A stretch of 64,000 nucleotides of DNA from Styela clava. Lineage: Eukaryota > Chordata > Ascidiacea > Stolidobranchia > Styelidae. Location of the stretch: positions 6,820,001 to 6,884,000 of the forward strand of contig NC_135250.1 of NCBI RefSeq assembly GCF_964204865.1. The letters are read 5' to 3'. Positions 37,085 through 49,603 of the stretch are shown one piece after another (positions within the stretch are counted from its first letter, which is position 1; the number at the start of each line of letters is the position of its first letter). The notes under the pieces are model-generated. The model had not been told where the DNA came from and searched no databases. It saw only the letters and a list, made by a program, of their open reading frames with translations. Both the position numbers and the translations under genes were made by a program.

Positions 37085-37250
37085 TATAATGCTTCTTCCA
37101 TCATCAAGTCCATGCACCTTAAACATATAACTGGCTAGTTTCATATCTGACATGAACGAAAGTCCGTGGTTCTCCATACGGAATACCGTAATCTCCAATA
37201 TCAACTTTCCTCTCCCGTTCTCTCGATTTCCTAAATATTGTAAATCCTAT
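37085..37250 (-). repeat. Dispersed SINE-like repeat, copy 5
   Basis: Complement of the family at 1678/2445 (GTGCATGGACTTGATGATGG on the minus strand), with the CCAATATCAACTTTCCTCTC end shared with 6600-6715. It abuts the hAT element on its left. Confidence 0.5.
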
Positions 37251-38042
37251 TTTAAATGTTATGTGTTCTGCACTCCTTAGCATCGCATAGCTTGCCTTTT
37301 CGTATGTCAGTCACGAGTAAGACAAATATATTACCTTAGGAAATTATAGGATTAAACAATTGTATTGGGATTTACTATAAAACTGATTCACGCTGATGAC
37401 TACCTTGCAAAAGAAATTGACTACCAGTGGAATGAATTGTCTGTTCTGTATTTGCTGTTTTATTTTTACACCCCTTTCCTCGATGATGGCCGCTGCGTGA
37501 ACGTTACATCGATTACATATAATAGGTTGGATTGCGTGCATGTGGATTTGAGTTCAACAAAGTTGGCGTTGGATACAAGGAGAGATATAAATCATAATTT
37601 ATCTACATTATTGGTGAAAGAGGTAAATAAGCGAGAACCCCAATTTTCTAAAATTCTACTCAGTCTCAATATAAGCTTGTCATCGAAAAATCTCCTCAAA
37701 AATTCTTATTTTGACAAAAAGTAGTTCAGTGAGAAGAAGCATTTTACAATACCATACATACAGTATAGCAAAAAATTGTGTATGCACAGTATTCTAATGA
37801 ATATTTATTCAAAAACCAAAAATATTGATGCCGATTAGTCGATAGATTAATGGTAATAAATTGACGATTATTTGATTAACGCTTTAGGATCATGCGAACC
37901 GTGATTTGATAACTTCTGTTGCATCGGAAATTGTTTGTTCATATAGATATATAGAATATACCAGAGTAACTGGATGAATAATTCTACATTTATATTTAGC
38001 AACAAAATATTCCGCCACCATTTGATCATCTTGCACATCTCG
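37251..38042. other. Intergenic region left of the tandem array
   Basis: Single-copy AT-rich sequence. An open frame on the plus strand at 37365-37724 begins only at TTG and shows no family features; I do not regard it as a gene. Confidence 0.45.
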
Positions 38043-38274
38043 TCAACTCCGTACAATAGGAGACGTTGCTCGTTCAGCTGTAGGATAAAACAAGGGAAGG
38101 CGTTTTAATATCATATTCAGATAAATATATTTATTTAATATAAATGAAATTCATGATGTCTTTATCGAAACATAACTTAATTTGGCGTTTTTTTTTATAA
38201 AAAATAATGAACATTTATTGACCTTTTGTAATATTTTCGTACTTACAACCTGCAGAAAAGCGTGGGACGATTGA

Positions 38275-40245
38275 CTAACTCATGTTGCTGTAGTTGTCAC
38301 CAGCTTTCAACAAACCTGATGTCGCCTGCACGTTACACAAGACATCTTGAAAAGCGTTGGAATACTTGATGGCTTCGTTTGAAGGGGCGTAAAACATGAA
38401 TGCGGGTTGTCCTCCAGGTATCGTCATGTTAGCTGACAGGGAAGAACCTGTAACGAGCTCATCTTGGAAATGTTGAGTGCCCTTAATATAAGAATTCAAA
38501 TTATTGCACAACGGTATTGTAGTAATTCGTCATATTTTTGTATGTATAGTATATTTTATAAACTTTTCAGATCAAAACTTCGAAAAACAACATACCTAAC
38601 ACTTAACAGGTATAAACTGTCGGGTTTGATTCATGTACAGTTAACATAATGCATGGAAAGAATAAATACGATGGTCAGGATATTCTATTTTGCCTATCAA
38701 ATATATAACATTACATTCACTCTCTGTATCGATTTTGCATATATAAAAATATTGAATGGATGATATTAATATAAACATCTGAAAATACCCTATCCGTGAA
38801 CCAGCGATCGTCATGTGAGGTCAAGGCTAGGTATCCAAGCAACGCAGTTGATGACGTTATCACAACTTCAGCGAGAACAAAAATGCTCATGATAGTTCCA
38901 ATAACTATTCCCATAGATTTGTTCTTTTCATCATAATAATCAACCTAAAATGTGCGAAACTTTTAGAAATTACCAAATGGTTTTCATTTGTCATTTTGCC
39001 TGAAGTTTTGTTCAAATATTCAAGACATTTGATTTGCTATGTTCGAAGCCAATAAGTGACACGGTTTTTAATCATTCCGTCTTATTATACAGCAATATCC
39101 AGATATTATTTATTACTTGAATGGAGCAACATGAAGTGCACGGATGGACACGGTACTCGGATCCAACAATTGCATATGAAAAGTATTACCTCTTGTGCGA
39201 TAGACATTGTGATTACGGCCATCAGCGATATCGCCATTAAAACAGCAAGCGCTGAACATCCAAATGATATAGCAGCCTAAAAAGTTTAAAAAGACGTACT
39301 AAATTAAAAGTGCCGGAGGAATGAATTATCAGAAATTAAATATTTTCCAAATACAAACCACAAATCTGTCTTTTCGTTTGTAAGCAATAATAACGCCGAA
39401 ACCGCTTAGCAATATCTGAAACAAAAGTACAAAAGAAAATACCAATTTAATGTCAATTTACTATTGTCAATACCCACAAAATAATTCTCTAAGTTTAAGT
39501 TGTTTCCACACCTGAGGTATTGGCTAAAACTTTGATAACGTTATAAGCGAGCTTGTGTTCTTGCGCTCAGTATTTTTTTTTATGAAATCCATAGTGCTGT
39601 ACAAAGCATAATATATACTCACCAGAAGTGAAATCCAAACAGGAACACCGGGTGCACCAAGGAAAGATGGCGATGGAGAAGTCAATTCTTTAAATTGGCA
39701 GAAGATTGCAAGTAAATCAAGTATAATCAACATCACCCCTAAAAAAATCATTTAAACCATATCGCTTATGTCGTCTGCACATCTAGTTTAATTAGCGAGA
39801 CTAACTACAGTATATGGGTAGAATATTTCATGCCGTATTTTAACAGGTGGGAGGGACTGAGAGAATAATTGTTGTTAAAGAAAGGGTTCAAAAACGCGTG
39901 ACAAATCAAATGCAAGTCAACAGTTCTGACGATTGAATTTGGTTTTTGCCCTGAAGTCACTAGGAATTCACTGACTCTGTGACAATATGCTCTAAAAATC
40001 AAACCCGCGGTCCATATGACAACCTAATTGCGCCAAAATATTTTGTAAATATGGACATAAAAATAATTATTCCTGATAGATTAGAACTACCTACCGCACC
40101 CGGCCTGCGCTATTCCAAACGTCAAAATCTTAGGGCTCTGATTAAATTGCACTGTATCCCCTGGTCGCATAACACGAAGATACCATATCTGAAAACTTGT
40201 ACAATATGTGTCGCAACATCCAGGATCCACTGATATTTCCGACAT
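38275..40245 (-). CDS. MS4A/CD20-like four-TM protein, array copy 1 (long tail)
   Basis: Predicted membrane protein of the MS4A (CD20-like) type. Exons from the start: 40095-40245, 39623-39738, 39359-39415, 39190-39276, 38789-38944, 38275-38481; phases agree and the product is 257 residues. The N-terminal cytoplasmic part is Cys-rich (DPGCCDTYC). TM1 is GVMLIILDLLAIFCQF. TM2 is VPVWISLLILLSGFGVIIAY, split by an intron and followed by a basic KRKDR. TM3 is ISFGCSALAVLMAISLMAVI. A short loop follows, then TM4 GIVIGTIMSIFVLAEVVITS. Exon-per-TM layout and the xPxWxSLxxLxSG pattern are MS4A-like. The last exon reads on to a stop at 38275. Alternatively it splices at 38315 to a terminal exon 38043-38077 ending ERATSPIVRS-stop. 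This tail lies left of the duplication breakpoint and is unique to copy 1. Ligand and function unknown. Confidence 0.72.
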
Positions 40246-41288
40246 TTTTAGTCCAAGTTAGTAATCTGATCTTCAGTTGTTTGTAAATTGTGGAATGTCG
40301 ATATCGGCGAATAGTAATCACAAATTGTTCAGAAAAACAAAAACAAAAAACCTCTAAATTGCTTTTAAAAATCAAATTGAAGCTATATTTTCATTTATGA
40401 AATAGAAACGCTGACGTCACTTACGGAGACAATCACACAGAACATTATTGTTGTACAGAATGGGGTACTTGAAAATCAAAAGCAGTGTTTTCATTCCACG
40501 TAGAACCTCAGAAATTAGGTTTTCTTCATAAGATAGTATCGTAATCTACATGTACGTCAATGGTGCTCAATTCAATGTAAGTTATGTTTCGTAGAAATGT
40601 TTCATTCTTACGATAGAACTGAAAGCACTTCAGGTAACTTTCAGGTGTCTTCAAGTGTCCATAATAAACGTAAGTAGAATATTTCACACATAAATAATAT
40701 TGGTGTAATTGAACGAGTAATAATCACGATTACTCACATATGGAGGTATTAGAAAATGAAGTGTTTATTTCCAGTATAATTATTAAAAATCTACATATTG
40801 TAAAAAGAGCATGTTTTTTTGCTTCGCCATAAGTATGCATAAAAATGCCGCTTTTATTAATAGATTTAGCTTATCGCTTTCCTGAAAATCAATATTTGTC
40901 CATTTATCAATTCAAAAAAATAATAGTTTAGGACAAAACAAGACAGGGAGGCTCAAATTAATAGACACAGAGGTCAAATGACTAGTATCAAAGTGACTAA
41001 CTTCGGATAAACTGACCCTATTTTCAACGATATTTCCACAATTTATTGTTAAAATACGACAGAATATCCATCCGTATGTAAAGTGCGATGATGCAGAATC
41101 TAATCGCCTGGGTTACGCAATCGCCTGATGTCCCTGAGCTACAGCAAAAGTCTGGTCATCTACTTTTTCAATATCCTCAACATTGTATAACATCAAATTA
41201 CATATATATATATATTAGATATAATATCCAGTTAATATGTAAATACAAGTAAATACAATTGGTTAACAAATATTTAGACATCAGCAGT
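40246..41288. other. Spacer between MS4A-like and lipocalin genes (unit 1)
   Basis: About 1 kb upstream of the MS4A-like start and downstream of the lipocalin stop. A short TA run lies at about 41203-41215. No exon was found. The same spacer is at 51449-52491 in unit 2. Confidence 0.5.
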
Positions 41289-43591
41289 TTAGTAAGCGAT
41301 TGTTTCTGGCATGCTGAATTTATGACAACCGGATAAGTACAGGGGAAATGCGCTCCAGCCACCACCGATAGTAACAAGCTTGTTGTGAACTCGTAGAATG
41401 TCTTCTGCAGCGGGATGTGGATTACGACTGTAAACCCATGCATGCTTTGGACCTAAAAAGAGAGAATTGGAAAGCGTTTATAATGTTACATTGTCCATGT
41501 AGAATAATCGACATTAATAAAATCGATCGATTTAAAATGGCAAAGCTTCTCACTTCTTCAATCAAATCGATCATGAAGTTGTCAGTTTTGATTTCATCAA
41601 TGGCAAACGTGATTTTCACCATACTATTTTGAAAAGAGTACAATTTGATGAATGTTTCGAATTATAGGTCTATAAACATCTGTGTCAATGTTTATAGGAA
41701 ATGTTTTCGTGGTGTCAAAGGTCGGCAAAACATGCACTCTATCAACAGATGACAACGAACGATCAGGTTCGGTGATCGATTTTATAAAAGGTAATTGCGA
41801 ATCGAAATATCTTCCCAATAATGAAAATCCGACGTTTTTAAATAAATCTTCCACGCGACGCTTGAAGAACCTATTTAATAACATGATAATATACGGACAT
41901 TTGATTGAATTGCAGCTGAAAGTGTTCAGCTAAATTCAATACTGACCTTCTTCACCACACTGCAAGCACATGAAATAATGCTCATAATCTGTGAAGCAAC
42001 TCATCCGATGCTCATAAGCGTATCGAATCTCTGCATAACAAAAAAGTAGGTATATTTATTGATACGTTTCTTCATTAAGAGTCCAACATCTTGTTTTAAA
42101 ATAATATTTATCACCAAAGGCAGGGCAAATTAGGCATTTACGGACTAAGCAATGGGTGTATCTTCCCGGCTAATCCAAAAAATGGCACTTAAAAAAAGAT
42201 TAAAAAAATTTATCATTGTTATATTCATTTTGAGTTACATTTTGAATTTTTGTTATGATTGGCTCATTATATATATTTGCTACATAGTTGTTTTTGAAGT
42301 ACATCTGATTTGATAAATTTTTTATCTAGAATAATTTTTAGCAATGTGAATTATAGTGATAATAATAGTTATCATAAAATGAAAGGTATCATTAAAACAT
42401 TTTACCTTCCAAAACATGTTCATCTGCTCCGTTATGTTTTGCCCCATTCAACCACAATAATTCTATAAAAAATAATCATTTGTTATAAAAGTTTAAAATA
42501 CTTCAAATATAAATTTAATAAGTAGAACATTTTACGTGCCAAAACGTGTGTCGTATCTTGTGATTGAAGTTCCATTTTGATACCAACGGAATGGTATGAC
42601 TTCGTTGATTGACATTGTACCTCTGCATAGAAAAATCATGTTAATCGTAAGCCCTTACACAAAAAGCTGAAACTTTCATTTGTAACTTCCTTTATTTCAG
42701 TCGTGAAACATTTATTTATAAAAAATATAACGTATACCGCTCCCGTTATTGGTTTATCGGATACCCGGTGGATCAATTCCCTGCGTCTGCAGAATTCGTT
42801 CTACTATTATTTGTTACACCAGTTTGTCGGATGTTACAACTTTTATAAATCTCAAACTCAGAAAATATCGGACATATTTCTTCTGAGAAAAATGATAGAT
42901 TTATAGTCCTGATTAGGGTACAAACATAACTCAATCCGTAAAAAACTCAATACTAACCGGGCGAAAACGTTAAAAGCAATAATACGTCGGTATGTTTCAT
43001 TTTGATCTTAAAGTCAAGCCATTTCACCTATCTCTATCGTCCGAATCTATTCGCTATTGTCAGTTGTTAACACCAGTTAACATACTTATTTAACTTTCAT
43101 AATTCCGAAGACCTATTGGGCAGTCCATACCAAAACAGATTAGTAACCTTTTTACAATAAATTATTTATGTATATAAAATTATTTACTTTTCCGCTGATG
43201 AAATATCCTGAAATTCTCCAAAAATTCCGTCGAGAGTTTCTTTGAAATACTTGAACGCATAACACGGCACACCGCGTTCAAGTGGATCATTGGTGTTCAG
43301 TATGTGATACCAAGAATCAGGAAGCTGGAATATGGTGATACAAGATTTTTACAAAAGAAGCTGGAAAATTGAATGATACAGCTGGTGGCGCAATCAAACC
43401 CTTTCAGTCGTCACGTAATTTTCGTTCAACTCAATTCAATAATTTTTATGAATGCTCACCATATTATAATTGACTTCATCAAAAACGGGCAACGCGCAAT
43501 TTTCGTTTTCACGACGGTATCCTGGTTTTCCAACTGTCGGATTGAACAACAAGCAAACTATCAAAATGGAGACACAGCTTAAGAAGATCAT
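41289..43591 (-). CDS. Secreted lipocalin (apolipoprotein D-like), array copy 1
   Basis: Small extracellular carrier of hydrophobic ligands. Exons from the start: 43460-43591, 43188-43324, about 42536-42622, 42406-42462, 41947-42030, 41289-41452; roughly 215-220 residues. ATG at 43591 (A at -3) opens a signal peptide (MIFLSCVSILIVCLLF). Then comes NCALPVFDEVNY, leading into DSWYHILNTND, the place of the G-x-W motif (Gly replaced by Asp-Ser here). TDYEHYFMCLQC is the TDY motif region and HAWVYSRNPHP carries the third-motif Arg; all three conserved lipocalin regions are in order. Several Cys (NCALP, VPCYAF, LQC, SGC) could form the usual disulfides. Five exons agree in phase. The junction after exon 3 does not: the good donor GTAAAA at 42535 gives phase 2, while exon 4 is open only after phase 1. 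A donor a few bases earlier (GTTTTG at 42544 or a GC donor at 42538) would fix it. Confidence 0.78.
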
Positions 43592-44219
43592 TGTTACTCG
43601 TTAGACTGTCTTCAGCGAAATGATGAAATATGCTCAGATAAAGCAATATTAAATCGGGAATGTAGGCAAAAGGAAGTACTTCTCCACGTTTTTCTCACCT
43701 GCTGCTTAGCATGCAATGCACTACGCACGTTTCCACTGCATGTTCAGCCTATGCAATATCAAATTGCAGACGTTATGAGATTCTCTGTATGTCAATAAAT
43801 CATTCTTTTCAATTCAGGCAAAGATAAGTCAAGATAGAACAAGGAGAGATGCTCAAGGATATGGACTCAAACCATCCTAAAATACTTGCACACAAATCAC
43901 TACCTTCAAAGTGCCTAACTTCGTATGAAGGACTTAATTTCAAGGTAGCGTCACCATCTTAAATCCGTTTTAAATTTACCGAATGATATATTTATTTGCT
44001 CGCATTTTATTTAAGAAATGTCGCTTTTTACCCGTGGTTAAAATGCATTCGAAATAACTCCCATTGGCGACATAATGCAATGATATTGATTGATGTTTTC
44101 TAAAATGTCATTCACATCATGGTATTTGTCTGCTTAACCTAAAACGCTAGAAACTCTCACAAATGAGGCTTGTGGACTCGTTGTCGCATGCATATTAGTG
44201 CAACCGACCACCGACTAAG

Positions 44220-44471
44220 TCAATAAAAATAGATTGGACAAGCGTGGCATACCAAGTGGTGGCGCAACGTACGCAAAACCAGCCCAACAACAACAATTTG
44301 GAGAAAATCGAGTTTCACCGGAAGATCCGCACGTAAAGTGATGCAGAATCCGGTATCTACCTCGGCCGCACTATTGCTGTCGCCTAAAAAATCTTCACGA
44401 AAGTCGAAGTATGGCCGGCTGCTTAATCTACGATTAACCGTATGAGTCAAACTGATACACACTTCAGACAT
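44220..44471 (-). CDS. Unassigned 83-codon open frame upstream of lipocalin (unit 1)
   Basis: Starts with ATG at 44471 (MSEVCISLTHTVNRR) and ends with a hydrophobic stretch LDFLQIVVVGLVL followed by a possible donor GTACGT. The AEVDTGFC ... FLQIVVVGLVL layout is faintly like the N-terminal exon of the MS4A-like gene (VDPGCC ... then TM1), so it might be the first exon of a second, broken MS4A-like gene. No matching downstream exons were found before the lipocalin start. Could also be a chance frame. Confidence 0.25.
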   Translation of the reverse strand: MSEVCISLTHTVNRRLSSRPYFDFREDFLGDSNSAAEVDTGFCITLRADLPVKLDFLQIVVVGLVLRTLRHHLVCHACPIYFY

Positions 44472-44627
44472 GGTCCCAACCCAACAACTTGTGTTTTTTG
44501 CTAATGAAAACTTGTGTTTTTTGCTTTTAACAAGATTTATGAAAAGATATTGTTCCGGCTTTGTTCAAATTCATCACGATTATTGCGTTAATTTTCGATT
44601 CTCTTAACATTGTATAACATTAATTAC

Positions 44628-47600
44628 CAGTGGCGGCGCGTCAATAGGGCCAACCGGGGAAATGCCCCGGTTGTTTTTTCGATATAATAAAAAATATTTG
44701 AAAAATACCTCAATATCGGTTGCACCAATGACATTAAACAACATGATGCGCAACTCCGGCATTTTTGGCCGAAGATCGTATTCGATAACACGCTCCAATG
44801 CACATACTTTACGAGACGAGAACGAGCGGATGTGTGCTGTTTTCAAGGCATGGCACGAATGGTGTTCGTGCCTGCTTTGACAGTTGTTGTCGACTTTAAT
44901 GATATTTTGGAAAGTTGAGTTAAAAAAAAATCGGAAAAAGGTAAGGTAAATACTATTGTTGTATATCACACCCGGGCATCGCACTGTTAGGTGCATGTGG
45001 GAAAGCCAGCTTTTTCAAATACTACAAAGTTATTAATTCAGTACGGTACGTAGTTGCCCATTTGCCGAAATTGCATATTTACTTACCCCTTATGGTTTCA
45101 AATAGTTCATGTACCTCCATTTAGATTTTTCTAACCAATGGGGATATTTACGTATTGCTGTAACATACTATTGCTCAATCACTTTTATTTGCGTATTGAT
45201 TCAAAGGGTTAACAAGTTCACCTAACATTTCACCCATTCCGGTCTATATTGTATAGTATGATCTCTCAAGTATATGAAGCCACGAATGCCTGTAATTTTT
45301 GGACTAAACCCCTTCATTAGTTGGTTTATATACCAAATTCAGTAAAACATTTTTTACACTTAACATGAGATATTGGATTTATTAACTTTTCCATTTTAAA
45401 TCATATAGACTGCTTTAAATATTCTTGACGAAAATTAATAAATCTCCTCTCTTTCTTCAGATGTGAATGTTGTGGACAAATCTGTATAAGCATTGTGAGA
45501 TTCCTGTAGCACAAGAGGCAATAGCAAAAATAGTAAGAATATCAATCAAGAAATTAAGTCGACATAGAGCAAAACTTTCAACTATTCGTCTAACCTCAAT
45601 TTCCCATTATTTATTCACAAGACAACTGTAGCAGACGGGGAGATATCAGAAGTATGGCGAAATATAAGTGACAGTGTGATTGCAAGAAATACAATTAGAG
45701 TACTCCATGAGTGTTTGCAATAGAAGAACAACCTATGGAGGCATGCAAAGACATTTGACCCTCCGGTAGAGTTGTGTATGGGTTTTATTTGTAAAAAGGC
45801 ACAAAACACGCCAGACATACTGAAAACAGCTTTGGAAATGTAGATTATGGGTCACTCACTACACCATGTTAGAATTGGTTCCATAAAATTTTGGTAGTAC
45901 TATAGAAGAAATTCAGGGAAGGGTATAATCATGATTCATGATAAAATACTGTTCAATAATTTGGACAACTTCAATATAGACCAGGGATGTCAAACTCGCG
46001 GCCCCAGAGAACTTCCAGTGCGGCCCTCGAACGCTAAACAATAATTGTAATAGATTTTTGAAAGTGTTTTTTTTTTCTAAATGTAAAAGATTTTTCCAAT
46101 TTTTTGAAGTGAAATTGATTATTCACGCAAAAAACAATTTACTGAAAGTAGTTTTGGAAAATTATTATTTTTTTGTTCACATTTTGACCCAATTAAGAAT
46201 TTACAAATTAAGCTAGCAAAAGAATACTTGAATAAAACATTTGAGTGGATAAATTAAACGCAAAGTACATAAAGAAGGTGGCATTTTCGAAGAAAAATGG
46301 GAGTTACAATATTTCTGCATTTCTCAAAATTCTGAAGCACATTGTTTTTGTTTTGTCATATTTCCATCAGTACAATGAAATAACACAATAAACTCAGCAG
46401 TCAATATGACAAATTCAAAGACCAACTTCGAACAGAAAATTTCCATGCGTTTGTATATTAATATAATTATACAACGACTTAGTTTACTAAAAATCAATAT
46501 CACCAATAATTCAATGCCACGCAATGTGGCGCAAAATTTCTTGTCAAAAAATTCTGTCATTTGTTTGTTTACTGATCTATACGCTTTCTTGCATTACTGG
46601 AATTAATTAAACATTCTCGCAGATCCATATTAACCCATGATCATGTGACCTCGTTAGTTACTATAAGAGTCGGTACTATAAAATCATTTCAGCCTGGCCT
46701 TAGTATGCTGGTGACACAAAAAAGTTGTCAAACGTCAGGACAAATGTAATTGAGTAAACATTGAGTTTATACTACAGTATTTTGGTTAATTTTAGGTCCA
46801 TATATTTAGATTAAGTCATTCTTAGTGTATGTATCATTCTTTTCCTATCCAAAGCTTGTTCAAAAATGATTTTGATGGTTGTTCATAGAATTTTATGATT
46901 TTTTTGTAATAAATACAGTAACTTGCAATAATAGTGGAATGCAAATATTAATATTTAATTGCATTTGAAATTAGAGAAAATAATAGAACTTAATCCAACT
47001 GTTTAATTGCATCACAATATATGTCACAAACTAAAACTATCTTAAAAATATCTTTTAAGTATACATTATCAAAAACTGTTTGCGGCCCTTTTTACAATTT
47101 CCGAAATGCGATGCGGCATATGGTATGACTTGTATTTGCTGTCACGATGTATTATCTCAATGTGTCAAACTTTTAATTAGTGTGCATATTTTGCTTCCAG
47201 GTAACATGAACGTATTGTCTTGTTTATTACCTCAGCTTGGAGTATTGACAAGAAAAAGGTGCCAGTAAATTACTTAAAAATTTTTTCAACTCTTTGTTAT
47301 AATCTGAATTCACAATTAATGGGAAATATAAACAGCCAACAATCAATGAGAACTATATGCAAAATTCCTCAGATTAAATTTGTCTTCTAAAATCGGAGGA
47401 AGGCAAAACATATAGGTAGTTTCCATTCATACAAGTCTTTCAAGAAGACTTGCTCGAGCCAAACTAAATGAGCATCATCAGGTGATCGGTAAGGCTGCAA
47501 GTTGAATTCAGCCCTGCAACCTCCTGCATAGACGATAATATTAATTAGTGGGCTATGAGCTAAATTCCTAAATTTAGACACAAACATATCTACGAGGCAT

Positions 47601-49099
47601 TATGTACCATCAATGTTAACTACGATAAAATGAATATGTAATATGTCTAATAAACTCACCTACTAAAGCAAATTCGATGGGTGCAAACTTTGTGTTATGG
47701 AATTGTATCACAGCACCGTTAAGAGGAGTATAAACAGTCTTGCTGTTTTGTAAGAAACCCTCTTTAAATAAAATTTCAATGTTCAAGTACAAACATTAAA
47801 ACTAGTAACCTTGAACATTGTCATTATCTGCAAAATGTTCCACACAAATCTTTACACTATCGCGTCTGTAATCTTCTCTGATAATATAAAAACGTCTATG
47901 ATGTCCAGAATTACTCTGCTTAGCTTGTCTGCCATTCCAGCTTTCCAAGTGAGCAAAACTTCTTAGATTTAATGATTATTTTCTTTCGTCACAGGCGCAA
48001 AAAGGCAGATACTACACGTAAAGAAGTCGCCGAGTAGCAAAAGCGAATGGGAAACGGTCTCGAAAGGCGACGATAACTATGTGCATTGAAGCGTATCATG
48101 AAATACAATCTTTCGCGTGTAGTCTTATGGAGTGACGTCAGAGTTGCCCATCATGTTGTTAAATGTCATTGGTTGCACAGACTGTCTACACTAGCCATAT
48201 TCTCCCGACACGGTTCATTTTTCGCTCGCAAAGCCTTCGCCGAACGTCGACGGGGCGACGCCGATTTTGCCCCGGTTGCTCATTGTATATCGTATTCTCT
48301 CTTTTATCTTCCACTCGCCGTGTTTGTCTCGTTTGTTTTCTGTTTCTTTTACTAAATCATCGGGGCCGATCGGGGCTAGCCCCGAAATTATGACGACACA
48401 ATGCCGACGTTTCTTACAACAACGTGTTGACATATTCACGCATTCCTTCTCGTTCGTTGGCTGCTTGAAGAGTTGATAGTTTCCTCGCCTTCGTTTTTGT
48501 CGCTTGTTTCGCTATTTGAATCAGTTAGAGACCTTTAGTCCATTTGCTTTCGATTTTCCACATTCCTTTTGAGTTCCTCACTTCTTTCCGGCGTTATTTC
48601 TGGGATGCATGACTTTAATCAGCGCGTTATTGAGAATTTTGCTTCCAAGAAACCGCGGCGTGTTGCATATATGTTCAAGCAGTAGAAGTCTAGCAGCATA
48701 TATATCTATGCGTGAGCGACGCATGTCCTTATCTTTGCATTAACTTTCCTTTCTTCATAGTAACGTTTTAAACCTTATTTTAGGTTTTGTCTGCTTTCCC
48801 GAAGTTTCTGTTAATATGTCATTGTATTTATCTGGGTAAATATTGCCTTTCCTTTTGAAAGAGGTTTCAAAATAAACTATGTCTATATTTATTAATCCCT
48901 TGACTTGGACCGGTTTTTATAGACACTTTCTTATCGTTAAAAATTGTCGCTTTTGCCGATTGGTTGTTACCGATGGAATGGTTTTATACTCATAAAATGA
49001 TGGGAGAACTTACAGCGCTCATCCTGTCCCCGTAGATGGGGATGACTTGGTCCCGCAGTAGCTTGCCCCGGTTGTCAAAATGACCACGCGCCGCCACTG
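44628..49099. mobile_element. hAT-type element, 4.47 kb, unit 1
   Basis: Left end CAGTGGCGGCGCGTC and right end ACGCGCCGCCACTG are inverted repeats. Both are flanked by the identical 8-bp duplication TTAATTAC (44620-44627 and 49100-49107). Just inside each end is CCCCGGTTGT on the plus strand. The longest inner frame is 130 codons (44604-44996, minus) and crosses the terminal repeat, so no intact transposase is visible; the element looks dead or non-autonomous. A second hAT-like terminus is nested at 45982. Confidence 0.85.
45982..47100. mobile_element. Nested hAT-like insertion inside the 4.47-kb element (unit 1)
   Basis: CAGGGATGTCAAACTCGCGGCC at 45982 followed by GTGCGGCCCTCGAACG is a typical hAT terminus. 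A GTTTGCGGCCC word near 47079 may mark the other side, but no CCCTG terminus was found, so the right boundary is a guess. The same sequence is at about 58262-59380 in unit 2. Confidence 0.4.
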
Positions 49100-49603
49100 T
49101 TAATTACATATATTGGAGATGATATTGTGAAATTGAACACAATGTGGAACGCACCTTGTGGCTACTGGGACAAATTGTATTATCGTACCATTTTGTTTCT
49201 TCTTCGTGTCCATATATTTGAGCATCGCTCTCCTATAATAATTGTTTGATAATCGTAAACGCCTTTCTCTTTAAGTTTTGTGTGATGACGTCATCAAAAT
49301 AAAAATTGCTTGACGTGGTTCCGTGATCAGATCTCGGTGATTTAATGGTCAGACTACTGTAAAAGTGTTTAAAGATTGAAATTTTCAATTCACGTTGAAA
49401 CTGAGTCAGGAAAAATGGATCATCGTTGCATGACCCGGAAAGCCACGACAGCCCCTTTACCGCTATGGCACCGCGATACAGGTACTTTTTTTCGAGATAT
49501 AAAATTTCATTCATATATAATTTCACCAAAGGAAAACTTGATTTTTACTAGTTGGAAAAGAGTACAATTTGGTGAATGTTTCCCGGAGGTTCGAGTTCTA
49601 TGT
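49100..49603. other. Right end of unit 1 (repeat-like, no gene)
   Basis: Holds a minus-strand tRNA-like patch (GGTGCCATAGCGGTAAAGGGG at about 49450-49473 complement) that may be a SINE head. At 49551-49620 a segment resembles 41628-41702 in the lipocalin intron (AAAAGAGTACAATTTG.TGAATGTTT ... TAGGAAAT). No exon other than the new last MS4A codons at 49604-49620. Confidence 0.45.

Noticed and set aside
37365-37724. 119-codon plus-strand frame next to the array
   Set aside because: It begins at TTG, has no motif, no plausible splice context, and typical AT-rich composition.
39979-40233. 84-codon plus-strand frame, also at 51182 and 63564
   Set aside because: It is the antisense shadow of MS4A-like exon 1; copy 3 alters its start while keeping the sense protein unchanged.
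41624-41884. 86-codon minus-strand frame in the lipocalin intron
   Set aside because: It falls inside an intron fixed by a strong acceptor and phase-matched exons on both sides; it shows no family motif.
48086-48476. Overlapping frames on both strands with GC-richer codons
   Set aside because: They lie inside the 4.47-kb hAT element and reflect its GC-rich subterminal sequence; no transposase motif was seen.
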